A stretch of DNA of 64,000 nt from Gallionella sp. (GTDB taxonomy: Bacteria > Pseudomonadota > Gammaproteobacteria > Burkholderiales > Gallionellaceae). Positions 1 to 10,800 of the stretch are shown here, one piece after another. The number at the start of each line of letters is the position of its first letter. The stretch's first letter is position 1. The translations under genes were made by a program, and so were the position numbers. Below the pieces are notes generated by a model. It did no database searches. It was not told the DNA's origin and saw only the letters and a program-made list of their open reading frames with translations. Where the stretch lies: the NCBI GenBank assembly GCA_013044075.1, contig JABEVG010000038.1:1-64000 (forward strand). Reading direction: 5' to 3'.

Positions 1-188
1 ATATCGAAATTTACTTTAGGCATAGACCGTTTAGAGCTGTTCTGTATAAAGTGGTTTAAATCCTAGCAATAACTACAGAAAGTGTAAAGCCATTTTTAGG
101 ACGCCAGACTAGGTGCCGAAGTCGATATAATGCGAGACGTTTTTCTACCCACCTCAAAGTACATTTCAATCTTGCGGGATATCTTTAC

Positions 189-2495
189 ATGCTCTCACGC
201 CGACTGACACTCCCTCTATTGGTTCTCACCGCGATTCTGCTGTTACCGCTCATCTTGTTGAGTATCGCCGTCCTATTGACTTATCCCACCTTGCCCTCTT
301 TAGAGTCTCTTACTGACTATCACCCCAAAATCCCATTGCGGGTCTATAGCCAGGAAGGTTCATTGCTGGGTGAGTTTGGCGAAGAACGTCGTGCGCTCGT
401 GACGATAGGCGATGTACCTGATCTCATGAAGAAGGCGATCCTTGCTGCCGAGGATGATCGTTTCTATCAACACGGCGGGGTTGACTATGCTGGTGTCGTT
501 CGCGCTGCCATCTCCAACTTCACTTCCGGAGGAGCCAAACAAGGGGCCAGCACGATCACGATGCAAGTTGCCCGTAACTTTTTTCTATCCAAGGAAAAAA
601 CACTCACGCGCAAATTTAACGAGGTCCTCCTTGCCTTCAAAATTGAACACTCGCTGACTAAAGACGAAATTCTACAGCTGTACATCAACCAAATATACTT
701 GGGGCAGCGCGCATACGGATTCGCGGCAGCCTCTCAAGTTTATTTTGGCAAGCCGCTCAACCAGCTATCCATATCTGAATTTGCCATGCTGGCCGGATTA
801 CCCAAAGCACCCTCTTCTTACAATCCGGTGATCAATCCGAAGCGTGCCAAACTTCGCCAGCTCTACGTACTCCGCCGTATGCACGAACTGCATTTCATCA
901 ATGACGCTGAGTTTCAGCTCGCCCAGACCCAGCCGATCAGCACGCATCACGCTTCCGATACAGACATACAAGCTGACTATCTGACAGAAATGGTCAGGAG
1001 CGTTATGTTTGAGAAGTTTGGTGATGCTACTTATACGCAGGGTTTCAAGGTTTTCACAACAATCCGTCGCCAAGATCAGATTGCGGCGTACCAAGCCGTC
1101 CGCAAAGGTGTACTTGATTATGATCGTCGTCACGGCTATCGCGGCCCGGAAGGTTTTGCGGAGTTGCCGGAGGGCAGCGGAGACGATCGTTTGGAAGAAG
1201 TTTTGCAGGACATCACAGACAGTGGAGACTTACTTGCCGCTATCGTCACGAACGTAACCGGCAAGTCATTGACAGCCTATGTTAAGGGTGGTGAAAGAGT
1301 AGAAGTTAAGGGTGATGCACTTCATTATGTCGAGCGCTCTTTAGGTAATAAGGCACCTCTCAATCAACGCATAACTGTAGGCTCCATAATCCGTTTGCAG
1401 AAAGATGGGAAAGGTGTCTGGCAAATCAGCCAGCTCCCCCAGGTAGAGTCGGCATTTGTGTCGGCTAATCCGCAAGACGGGGCAATCTATGCTTTGATTG
1501 GCGGGTTCGATTTCAATAAGAATCAGTTCAATCACGTCACCCAAGCATGGCGACAACCCGGTTCCAGCTTCAAGCCATTCATATACTCGGCGGCATTGGA
1601 AAAAGGATTAACGCCAGCCACTGTTATCAATGACGCGCCGTTGGAGTTTGATGCGGAACAAACCGGCAGTGAGCCTTGGCAACCGAAGAACTACGAGGGT
1701 ACCTATGATGGTCCTATGCGGATGCGCCAGGCTCTCATCAAATCCAAAAACATGGTCTCGATCCGTATCCTACAATCCATCACGCCGCAATACGCGCAGG
1801 ACTACGTCACGAAATTTGGCTTTGATGCCGACAAAATACCGCCCTACCTGACGATGGCTCTGGGCGCAGGCTTGGTCACACCGATGCAATTACTGACTGG
1901 CTATTCCGTTTTTGCCAATGGAGGATTCAAGGTGAATCCTTATTTCATCCAACGCATCGAGGATGATAGAGGCAACATTCTTAGCCAAGCTAGTCCTGCG
2001 GTTGCGGCGAATGGCGCAGAACAGATCATAGACACACGTAACGCCTTCACTATGGTCAACATGATGCAAGACGTGGTCAAACACGGTACTGCGATTCGCG
2101 CCATGTCTTTGGGAAGGCAAGACCTTGCGGGCAAGACTGGCACGACCAGCGATTCTATCGATGCTTGGTTCTGCGGCTTTCAACCGACTGTAGTAGGCAT
2201 CGCATGGATAGGTTTTGACCAGCCGCGCAGCCTGGGAGACAAGGAAACAGGCGGGGGGGCGGCATTGCCGATTTGGATCGGTTATATGGGAAATGTCTTA
2301 AAGGATGTGCCAGAAGCCACCTACACCGTACCAGACGGCATCGTTGCGGCACGTATCAATGAGTCTGGGCAATTGGATAGTAACGGTACGCGCGTCGAAT
2401 ATTTTTACAACGAGAACGTACCCTCTGTCCAAACTGCGCCTAATCCGAACGAGACCACTCCCCAAACCGACATCGTCAAGGACCAGTTATTCTGA
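189..2495 (+). CDS. mrcA: penicillin-binding protein 1A (peptidoglycan glycosyltransferase/transpeptidase)
   Basis: ORF 768 aa; N-terminal TM, GT51 motifs (EDDRFYQHGGVD, GASTITMQVARN), transpeptidase SxxK region (QPGSSFKPF) and KTGTT. Confidence 0.96.
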   Translation: MLSRRLTLPLLVLTAILLLPLILLSIAVLLTYPTLPSLESLTDYHPKIPLRVYSQEGSLLGEFGEERRALVTIGDVPDLMKKAILAAEDDRFYQHGGVDYAGVVRAAISNFTSGGAKQGASTITMQVARNFFLSKEKTLTRKFNEVLLAFKIEHSLTKDEILQLYINQIYLGQRAYGFAAASQVYFGKPLNQLSISEFAMLAGLPKAPSSYNPVINPKRAKLRQLYVLRRMHELHFINDAEFQLAQTQPISTHHASDTDIQADYLTEMVRSVMFEKFGDATYTQGFKVFTTIRRQDQIAAYQAVRKGVLDYDRRHGYRGPEGFAELPEGSGDDRLEEVLQDITDSGDLLAAIVTNVTGKSLTAYVKGGERVEVKGDALHYVERSLGNKAPLNQRITVGSIIRLQKDGKGVWQISQLPQVESAFVSANPQDGAIYALIGGFDFNKNQFNHVTQAWRQPGSSFKPFIYSAALEKGLTPATVINDAPLEFDAEQTGSEPWQPKNYEGTYDGPMRMRQALIKSKNMVSIRILQSITPQYAQDYVTKFGFDADKIPPYLTMALGAGLVTPMQLLTGYSVFANGGFKVNPYFIQRIEDDRGNILSQASPAVAANGAEQIIDTRNAFTMVNMMQDVVKHGTAIRAMSLGRQDLAGKTGTTSDSIDAWFCGFQPTVVGIAWIGFDQPRSLGDKETGGGAALPIWIGYMGNVLKDVPEATYTVPDGIVAARINESGQLDSNGTRVEYFYNENVPSVQTAPNPNETTPQTDIVKDQLF

Positions 2496-2501
2496 GGCCG
2501 C

Positions 2502-3095
2502 ATGACTAAAGAAACCGTTTACCGACGCGACCTCATGCGGGAACAACTCGCGCACCGGGCCGCCAAGTTGATGGCCGAGGATGGCATCACCGACCACGCT
2601 TATGCCAAACGCAAAGCGGCCAGACAGCTCGGCGCGTCCGACACGCATCATCTGCCCAGCAACGACGAAATAGACATGGCTTTGCGCAGTTTCCGCATGT
2701 TGTTCCAAAGTGCGCAACACCCTCCCATCCTGCGTGAGTTACGCGTGGAGGCATTGGAAAACATGCGGTTGTTGGCTGACTTCCACCCTTATTTGACAGG
2801 CTCGGTATTGACAGGGACAGCGGGTGCGCAATCTGACATCAACATCCTGCTATTTTCAGATGACGCGAAAGCTGTGCTGCTGTTCCTGCTCAAGCACGAC
2901 ATCAAATTCGAAGACGGAGAATGGAAAGTGCGATTGGGCGGGCATGATGAAAATGTGCCCAGCTACACGCTGACAGGCGCATCCGGCGTACAGACTCATG
3001 TCATCGTCCTACCCGAAAACGCCCGCCACAGCGGTGGCCGCCACCCGGAGACTCATGCTGACATTGCAGCAGTGACGGTATTGCTGGCTGGCTAA
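2502..3095 (+). CDS. conserved hypothetical protein, possible nucleotidyltransferase-like fold
   Basis: ORF 197 aa starting 6 bp after mrcA; GS...SDIN segment (LTGSVLTGTAGAQSDINILLF) loosely resembles the pol-beta NTase motif. Confidence 0.7.
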   Translation: MTKETVYRRDLMREQLAHRAAKLMAEDGITDHAYAKRKAARQLGASDTHHLPSNDEIDMALRSFRMLFQSAQHPPILRELRVEALENMRLLADFHPYLTGSVLTGTAGAQSDINILLFSDDAKAVLLFLLKHDIKFEDGEWKVRLGGHDENVPSYTLTGASGVQTHVIVLPENARHSGGRHPETHADIAAVTVLLAG

Positions 3096-3125
3096 CTCGC
3101 ACCGGGAAAGGTCTCAGGAGGGCTT

Positions 3126-4148
<1,023 letters not shown>

Positions 4149-4189
4149 TTATTTTTGAACTAATTTTAAAACCGCCACTCAGATGCAGT

Positions 4190-4280
4190 GAATGATGTGA
4201 ATCATTCCACGTTTCTCCTCCCTGAGCGTGCATCTTAACCCTGTTAAGATTTTGAGCCCCCGTGATCGGGGGCTTTTTTT
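4190..4280 (+). ncRNA. candidate small RNA: successive hairpins ending in an intrinsic terminator
   Basis: GAATGAT-gtga-ATCATTC (4190..4207); CACG-tttctcctccctgag-CGTG (4208..4230, CUCCUCC loop); ATCTTAAC-cct-GTTAAGAT (4232..4250); AGCCCCCG-tgat-CGGGGGCT-T6 (4255..4280). Plus strand, between divergent hemB and convergent engB; no clear promoter identified. Confidence 0.45.
4255..4280 (+). terminator. rho-independent terminator
   Basis: AGCCCCCG-TGAT-CGGGGGCT followed by a run of T on the plus strand. Confidence 0.8.
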
Positions 4281-4326
4281 GTCCGCGAATTCCAATCGCC
4301 CTTAACCTACCGAACGGTCCAGGGAT

Positions 4327-4950
4327 TTATTCTTCAGCACCCAATTCTTGCTCCGCTTCGGCCGCAAACCATCCTGCGATCACCGCCTCGGCTTCCTCTA
4401 TACCCTGCTTCTTCAAACTCGAAAACAACTGCACGGTGCAATGTGGAAAATACTCCGTCAAATGCGCCTTCACTTTGTTAAGCGTCAACGTAGCTTGTTG
4501 GCGACTGAACTTGTCCGACTTGGTCAGCAAAATATGCACGGGCTTGTTAGTCGGCTGGAACCAGTCCAGCATGTTCTCATCCAGCTCGGTAAGCGGGTGG
4601 CGCGCATCCATGATGACCACCAACCCGCATAATTCCTCGCGTTTTTGCAGGTACTCGGTAAGCAGACCTTCCCAATGTTTTTTGCTTTCCGGCGGCACTT
4701 TCGCATAACCATACCCAGGCAAATCGACCAAGTAAGTATTCGGGCTCAAAGAAAAGAAGTTCAGATGCTGTGTACGTCCAGGGGTCTTGCTGACGTAAGC
4801 CAGGCGCACGTGGTTCGCCAACGTGTTGATCGCTGAGGACTTACCCGCATTGGAACGTCCGACGAACGCGACTTCCTTGCCGCCGTGCAACGGTAAATCC
4901 TTAAAATGATTTACCGTTGTAAAAAACGTCGCTTGAGAAAAAAGACCCAT
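4327..4950 (-). CDS. engB: ribosome biogenesis GTP-binding protein YihA/YsxC
   Basis: ORF 207 aa; [40 protein letters not shown]. Confidence 0.95.
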   Translation of the reverse strand: MGLFSQATFFTTVNHFKDLPLHGGKEVAFVGRSNAGKSSAINTLANHVRLAYVSKTPGRTQHLNFFSLSPNTYLVDLPGYGYAKVPPESKKHWEGLLTEYLQKREELCGLVVIMDARHPLTELDENMLDWFQPTNKPVHILLTKSDKFSRQQATLTLNKVKAHLTEYFPHCTVQLFSSLKKQGIEEAEAVIAGWFAAEAEQELGAEE

Positions 4951-6233
4951 TATCTCCAGCCTGAAAAAATCTTGTCAGCCGCCGCAACCGTTGCCGCGAT
5001 GTCCGCTTCGGTATGTGCCGCTGAAACAAAACCCGCCTCGAATGCCGAGGGTGCGAGATACACACCCTCATCCAGCATCGCATGGAAGAATCGGTTGAAC
5101 GCTGCTTTGTCACAACTCATCACTTCGTCATAACTGGTCGGCAAGGTCTTGCTGAAATACAGCCCGAACATGCCGCCCACGGATTGCGCGCAGAACGCGA
5201 TTCCATGCTTATGTGCCGCAATCGTCAGTCCTTCGGTGAGCTGCCTGGCACGTTGTGCGAGGTATTCATAGAAGCCCGGGGCTTGCACCAATTTCAGCGT
5301 GGTCAGTCCGGCTGCGACTGCGACCGGATTTCCAGACAGTGTACCGGCTTGGTACACCGCACCCAAAGGCGAAAGACACTGCATGATGTCGCGTCGTCCG
5401 CCGAAAGCCGCAGCGGGCAGACCGCCGCCCATCACTTTGCCCAGCGTGACCAGATCGGGTTTAACGCCGTAATAACCTTGCGCGCCTTGCAAACTCACGC
5501 GGAATCCCGTCATCACCTCGTCGAGTATCAACACTGCGCCGTGCTGGGTACAAAGCTTGCGCAACGCGTCCAGAAACTCGCGCTTGGGCGTGACCAGGTT
5601 CATGTTGCCGGCGACCGGCTCGACGATCACCGCCGCAATCTCATGCCCCATCTCGGCAAAACATTTTTCCAATCCTGCCGCATCGTTATAGGCCAGCACC
5701 GTCGTCAGCGCGGCGATTTCGGCTGGCACACCCGACGAGCTGGGCTGGCCGAACGTCAACGCCCCTGAACCCGCCTTGACCAGCAGGCCATCGGAGTGTC
5801 CGTGGTAGCAGCCTTCGAATTTGATGATGCGGGAACGACCGGTAAACCCACGCGCCAACCGTATCGCGGTCATGGTCGCTTCCGTGCCCGAGCTGACCAG
5901 CCGTACCATTTCCAGACTCGGCAACAGTTTGCACAACAGCTCCGCCATCTCCAGTTCGCTGGCAGTCGGCGCGCCAAAGCCCAAGCCTTGTGCGGCCGCA
6001 TCCTGTACCGCCTTGACCACGTCTGGGTGACAGTGGCCGACAATCATCGGCCCCCATGAGCCGACATAGTCGGTGTATTTTTTTCCGTCTGCATCCCACA
6101 CGTAAGCACCTAGTCCGCGCTGGAAGAACAACGGCGTACCGCCCACGGAACGGAACGCACGCACGGGTGAGTTAACCCCCCCAGGAATGAGTTTTTGCGA
6201 GTCGGTAAAGAGTTGTTGGTTATGTGTCGTCAT
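4950..6233 (-). CDS. hemL: glutamate-1-semialdehyde 2,1-aminomutase
   Basis: ORF 427 aa; [40 protein letters not shown]. Confidence 0.97.
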   Translation of the reverse strand: MTTHNQQLFTDSQKLIPGGVNSPVRAFRSVGGTPLFFQRGLGAYVWDADGKKYTDYVGSWGPMIVGHCHPDVVKAVQDAAAQGLGFGAPTASELEMAELLCKLLPSLEMVRLVSSGTEATMTAIRLARGFTGRSRIIKFEGCYHGHSDGLLVKAGSGALTFGQPSSSGVPAEIAALTTVLAYNDAAGLEKCFAEMGHEIAAVIVEPVAGNMNLVTPKREFLDALRKLCTQHGAVLILDEVMTGFRVSLQGAQGYYGVKPDLVTLGKVMGGGLPAAAFGGRRDIMQCLSPLGAVYQAGTLSGNPVAVAAGLTTLKLVQAPGFYEYLAQRARQLTEGLTIAAHKHGIAFCAQSVGGMFGLYFSKTLPTSYDEVMSCDKAAFNRFFHAMLDEGVYLAPSAFEAGFVSAAHTEADIAATVAAADKIFSGWR

Positions 6234-6257
6234 GTTGATTCATTCCACTTCAAAAAA

Positions 6258-6908
6258 TTATTCGTCCGCCAATGCGGAAAATTGCCGGGCTGTTTGTTCA
6301 ATATCGTGTGCGGAAAATACCGCCGAAATTACCGCCAGTACGTCCGCGCCTGCCGCCAATAATTGCGCGCCATTCTGTAACGTGATCCCACCTATCGCCA
6401 CGATAGGCAGTGTCAACCGCGATCTTGCTTCGCGCAACGATTCCAGGCTCGCAACGACTGCACCGGGCTTGACGGCTGAGGCAAAAAACGCACCGAACGC
6501 CACATAATCTGCTCCCTCCTGCTCCGCCTGCTGCGCCAAATCCGGTCGATTATAACAAGACACGCCTATCAATTTGTCTGTACCGATCAGCTTGCGCGCG
6601 GTGCGGATACTGCCATCCTCTCCACCCAGATGCACACCATCCGCATCGACCCGCCTAGACAACCCAGCATCATCATTGACAATAAAAGTTGCCGCAAACT
6701 CATGGGTCAACCGGCGCAACTCGGTGGCCTGATCCAAGCGCAATATCGCGTCCGCAAGCTTGTTTCGATACTGCACAATCCGCGCGCCACCTTGCAATGC
6801 CAGTCTGACTTTACGCAACAGTGCCTCCGTATCCAGCTCGTCCGGGGTGATTGCGTACAGGGTTTTAGTTCTAATTGATGAGCGGGGTATCTTCTTCATC
6901 CTCTTCAC
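6258..6908 (-). CDS. thiE: thiamine-phosphate synthase
   Basis: ORF 216 aa; LYAITPDE, VQYRNK, VDADGVHLGGED, PIVAIGGI; start codon uncertain because the ORF overlaps thiD by 38 bp. Confidence 0.92.
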   Translation of the reverse strand: MKRMKKIPRSSIRTKTLYAITPDELDTEALLRKVRLALQGGARIVQYRNKLADAILRLDQATELRRLTHEFAATFIVNDDAGLSRRVDADGVHLGGEDGSIRTARKLIGTDKLIGVSCYNRPDLAQQAEQEGADYVAFGAFFASAVKPGAVVASLESLREARSRLTLPIVAIGGITLQNGAQLLAAGADVLAVISAVFSAHDIEQTARQFSALADE

Positions 6909-7710
6909 CGCGCGCCCAAAACAAACGGTCGGGAATATGCTGCCCCATACCGGGACGAAAGCCCGCGTTCAGCGTCTGCCAGGTATATTCCTGCGCCTCT
7001 TTCACGGCTTCCGGCACGTCCACATTCTGCGCCAGCAAAGCCGCGATAGCGGAAGCCAAAGTACAACCGGAGCCGTGGTAGATGCCGGGCAGCCGTTCCC
7101 AGCTATCGCTGCGCACCACGCCGCGCTCACTGTACAAAGTATTGGTAACTTTAGCGGTCTGCTCATGCGTGCCGGTGATGAGCACATATTCACAACCCAT
7201 CGCGAGTATGCGTTTGGCGCACTCCTCCAGCGAGGGGTCATCGTTCTCGTCATCTTCATTGATAGCCAGTCGGCGCGCCTCGATACTGTTGGGCGTGATG
7301 ATGGTCGTTTGCGGGATCAGCAATTCACACATCGCTTCCAGCATATCCTCATCGGCCAACTCGTCACCACGTCCGGAAGCCAACACCGGGTCGAGTACCA
7401 GCGGCACATCGGGGTAATCAGCCAGCACCTCGGCGATCGCCGGGATGTTGTCCACGCTGCCCAGCAAGCCTATCTTGAATGCCGCCACCGGCACGTCTTC
7501 CAGCATCGCGCGCGCCTGATCGATCACCCAATCGGCATCCATCGCCAGCACATCATCCACGCCGCTGGTGTCCTGCACCGTGATTGCGGTGACCACCGAC
7601 AGCGGGTGACATCCCATGCTGGCGATGGTCAAAATATCGGCTTGCAAACCGGCACCGCCGCTGGGGTCGGTGGCGGCAAAACACATTACTAAAGGGAACG
7701 ATTCAGACAT
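6871..7710 (-). CDS. thiD: hydroxymethylpyrimidine/phosphomethylpyrimidine kinase
   Basis: ORF 279 aa; [26 protein letters not shown]-like segment, [12 protein letters not shown]. Confidence 0.94.
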   Translation of the reverse strand: MSESFPLVMCFAATDPSGGAGLQADILTIASMGCHPLSVVTAITVQDTSGVDDVLAMDADWVIDQARAMLEDVPVAAFKIGLLGSVDNIPAIAEVLADYPDVPLVLDPVLASGRGDELADEDMLEAMCELLIPQTTIITPNSIEARRLAINEDDENDDPSLEECAKRILAMGCEYVLITGTHEQTAKVTNTLYSERGVVRSDSWERLPGIYHGSGCTLASAIAALLAQNVDVPEAVKEAQEYTWQTLNAGFRPGMGQHIPDRLFWARGEEDEEDTPLIN

Positions 7711-7757
7711 ATTGATGAAGATGTTAAGATGTGAGGCGTACTTGCATTTTACCCTAT

Positions 7758-7940
7758 ATGACTACGATTACCGAATACAAAACCTACATGTGCCTGATTT
7801 GCGGTTGGATTTACGACGAAGCGGCAGGCGCGCCCGACGATGGTCTGCCGCCCGGTACGCGCTGGGAGGATGTGCCGATGAACTGGTCATGCCCGGAATG
7901 CGAAGCGCGCAAGGAAGATTTCGAGCTGGTGGAGATCTGA
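7758..7940 (+). CDS. rubredoxin
   Basis: [60 protein letters not shown]; two CxxC rubredoxin knuckles. Confidence 0.96.
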   Translation: MTTITEYKTYMCLICGWIYDEAAGAPDDGLPPGTRWEDVPMNWSCPECEARKEDFELVEI

Positions 7941-8341
7941 TGCGTATCCTGCACACCATGCTGCGCGTGGTCGATCTGGACAAGTCTCTCGCGTTCTACA
8001 CCGAAGTCCTCGGCATGCAACTGCTGCGCCGCAAAGACTACCCGGACGGAGAATTTACGCTTGCCTTTGTCGGCTATGGCAACGAATCCGATGGGGCGGT
8101 CATCGAACTCACGCACAATTGGGGCGTGCAAGAATACCGACTCGGCAACGCCTACGGACACATCGCCATCGAAGTCCCCGATGCCTGCGCTGCCTGTGCC
8201 GCCATCAAACAGCTGGGCGGCAAAGTGGTGCGTGAAGCGGGGCCCATGAAGCATGGCAGCACGGTGATCGCCTTCGTCGTCGATCCTGATGGTTACACCA
8301 TAGAACTGATCGAAAGAACGCCCCAGCATGCTGCTCAATAA
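7940..8341 (+). CDS. gloA: lactoylglutathione lyase (glyoxalase I)
   Basis: [46 protein letters not shown]; start overlaps the rubredoxin stop (TGATG). Confidence 0.95.
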   Translation: MRILHTMLRVVDLDKSLAFYTEVLGMQLLRRKDYPDGEFTLAFVGYGNESDGAVIELTHNWGVQEYRLGNAYGHIAIEVPDACAACAAIKQLGGKVVREAGPMKHGSTVIAFVVDPDGYTIELIERTPQHAAQ

Positions 8342-8388
8342 GTGCTGAGTCCGGATCAGACCTGCTCACCAAACCAAGCGGAGGAAAA

Positions 8389-9213
8389 ATGGCTGCTCAA
8401 CCTGAAATCACCAACATGGCTTTGTTCTGCGATTTCGAGAACGTGGCACTGGGTGTGCGCGATGCCAAATATGCGCAGTTTGACATCAAGAAGGTACTAG
8501 AACGCCTGCTGCTCAAGGGCAGCATCGTGGTCAAGAAAGCCTATTGCGACTGGGATCGCTACAAAGAGTTCAAGGCGACCATGCACGAAGCGGCGTTCGA
8601 ACTAATCGAGATCCCGCACGTGCGCCAGTCGGGCAAGAACTCCGCCGACATCCGCATGGTCGTCGACGCGCTCGACCTGTGCTACACCAAGGCACATGTC
8701 GATACCTTCGTCATCATCAGCGGGGATTCGGATTTTTCGCCGCTGGTCTCCAAGCTGCGCGAGAACAACAAATACGTGATCGGCATCGGTGTCAAAGACT
8801 CCACATCAGACTTGCTGAGTGCCAACTGCGACGAGTTCATCTTCTACGACGATCTGGTGCGCGAGCAGGAAGCAAAGCAAAAACGCGCCGAGAAAAAAAC
8901 CCCGGTGAAGGCCGCGCCGGGCAAGGCCAGAACACCGACCGCAAAACCCGAGGATGACAAGCGTCAGGAAGCTCTCGATTTCATCGTGGAGACCGTAGAG
9001 GCTCTGATCGCGGAACGCGGCTCGGATGAAAAGATCTGGGGTTCTATGGTCAAGACCACCATGCAGCGTCGCAAACCGGGCTTCACCGAATCCTCTTACG
9101 GCTACCGCTCGTTCAAAGAATTGGTCGAGGACGCGCAGCGGCACAAGCTACTGACCGTGATGCGTGACGAAAAATCCGGTCAGTACACCATACGTTTGAC
9201 TGCGGCGGATTAA
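8389..9213 (+). CDS. NYN (PIN-like) domain protein with C-terminal OST-HTH/LOTUS-like domain
   Basis: ORF 274 aa; MALFCDFENVALG, VDALDLCYT, VIISGDSDFSPLVSKLRE; C-terminal IWGSMVKTTMQRRKPGFTESSYGYRSFKELVE. Confidence 0.85.
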   Translation: MAAQPEITNMALFCDFENVALGVRDAKYAQFDIKKVLERLLLKGSIVVKKAYCDWDRYKEFKATMHEAAFELIEIPHVRQSGKNSADIRMVVDALDLCYTKAHVDTFVIISGDSDFSPLVSKLRENNKYVIGIGVKDSTSDLLSANCDEFIFYDDLVREQEAKQKRAEKKTPVKAAPGKARTPTAKPEDDKRQEALDFIVETVEALIAERGSDEKIWGSMVKTTMQRRKPGFTESSYGYRSFKELVEDAQRHKLLTVMRDEKSGQYTIRLTAAD

Positions 9214-9216
9214 GCA

Positions 9217-9252
9217 AACACCGGCTTATTCCGATTGCCCGGTGTTCTTTTA
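9217..9252 (+). terminator. likely rho-independent terminator after the NYN-domain gene
   Basis: AACACCGG ... CCGGTGTT followed by CTTTTATT. Confidence 0.6.
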
Positions 9253-10800
9253 TTGTGCGTCGTTTGCCGCGACGGTCTGAGCATGATTCCACCATCCTCC
9301 TCCCAAGGCCTGATACAGCGCGGCGGTGTCGCCCAGTCGGCTGGTCTGGGCCTGCACCAGGTTAATCAAGGCTTGCTGGTAATTCTGTTCGGCCAGCAGC
9401 ACTGCCTGATAGCTCACATTGCCTTCCTCGTATTGCTTGCGCGTGAGGTGTTGCGCCGCAAGCAAAGCTTGCTCTGTTCTGGATGCCGCCGCCAGAAAAT
9501 CAGCATCAAACTGTATGGTGTACAAGGTATCCGCGACATTTTGCAGGGCACTGATCACCGTACCGCGATATTGCGCCCCGGCCTGAAGCAGTGCCTGTTC
9601 CGCCGCGTGTGATTTGGCACGCAACGTGCCACCATCGAAAATAGTCTGACTCACGCTGGCGGCAAGATTAAAGAATCCGCCACCGCTTTGAAACATCCAA
9701 GCCGGTGTATCAGCCATTCCGCCTATCGCTCCCGTGATTGCAAATTGCGGCAAACGGTTGGCGACCGCCACACCCGCCTGGGCACTGGCAAAATGCAGCT
9801 GCTCTTCTGCCGCACGGACATCCGGACGTTGTTCGACGATCTTGGAAGGCAGGCTCAACGGCAATTCCTGAGGCAAGCGCAATGCCGAGAGTTCAAATCT
9901 TTCTTCGATGTCCTCGTTGGGCAAATTCCCTGCCAGAGCGCGAATCAGATCGCGCGTCTGCGCTAATTGTTTTCTGAGCGGGATGAGCAATTGTTCGGTC
10001 TGTGCCAGCGCGGACTCCTGCACCGCCACATCCAATTCGGAGACATCTCCCAGCTCGAGTTGCTTTTTCACGATCCCCAGATTTTCCCGGTTGACGCTGA
10101 CGATCTTTTCCATTGCCGCAATCTGGGCGCGCAGCGAGGCCTCCTGAATGGCGGCGGCGACCACATTGGAAGCCAGCGTGATGTAGGTGGCTTCCATCTG
10201 AAGTTTTTGCACGGCCACTTGCGCCTCGGCCGATTCAACCAGCCTGCGGTTGAGCCCGAACACATCCGGCACATAGCCCACTGATAATTGCGCGACGTGA
10301 AAATTATAATAAGCCGGCGCGTTGTAGGGTGCGGGGCCTGCCGGATTCGAATAGGTCTGTATCACATTGCCGTTGCCCTGAACGCCGGGCGAATTTCCGC
10401 CCATATTACCCGCCAACTTGTTCCGTGATGGCGAGTAGCTCGCGGCGACGGTGGGATAAAAGAACCCCTGCTGCGCGATGACCGACTCCTGCGCCTGGCG
10501 CAATGCCGCTTGCGCGGCCTCTATGCTCGGATTGGCCTTGAACGCGCGTTGGATCAGCGAGTTGATCTGGGGCGATTGAAACAGCGTCCACCAGTCGAAC
10601 GGAATGTCCGCTGCGGTGTTGAAGCGTTGCGCTTCCCCGGCAAAAACCGGTGCTGAAGTTGTCGTTTCGGTCAACTTGTTGTCGGGCGCGTAAGCCTGCG
10701 CGGTGGGTGCTTGCGGCTTTTTGAAATCCGGCCCGACCGCGCAACCCGCAAGCAGCACGAGCGGGATCGACAGCCAACAACTCGATCGATTTTTTTTCAT
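9250..10800 (-). CDS. efflux transporter outer-membrane lipoprotein, NodT/OprM family
   Basis: MKKNRSSCWLSIPLVLLAGCAVGPDFKKP lipobox, OEP repeats; start placed at 10800 rather than the longer ORF start 11007, which lies inside the upstream gene. Confidence 0.93.
   Translation of the reverse strand: MKKNRSSCWLSIPLVLLAGCAVGPDFKKPQAPTAQAYAPDNKLTETTTSAPVFAGEAQRFNTAADIPFDWWTLFQSPQINSLIQRAFKANPSIEAAQAALRQAQESVIAQQGFFYPTVAASYSPSRNKLAGNMGGNSPGVQGNGNVIQTYSNPAGPAPYNAPAYYNFHVAQLSVGYVPDVFGLNRRLVESAEAQVAVQKLQMEATYITLASNVVAAAIQEASLRAQIAAMEKIVSVNRENLGIVKKQLELGDVSELDVAVQESALAQTEQLLIPLRKQLAQTRDLIRALAGNLPNEDIEERFELSALRLPQELPLSLPSKIVEQRPDVRAAEEQLHFASAQAGVAVANRLPQFAITGAIGGMADTPAWMFQSGGGFFNLAASVSQTIFDGGTLRAKSHAAEQALLQAGAQYRGTVISALQNVADTLYTIQFDADFLAAASRTEQALLAAQHLTRKQYEEGNVSYQAVLLAEQNYQQALINLVQAQTSRLGDTAALYQALGGGWWNHAQTVAANDAQ

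Noticed and set aside
6871-6908. thiE/thiD overlap as an unusual overlapping-gene structure
   Set aside because: Most likely a start-codon choice artefact; later thiE starts are possible.
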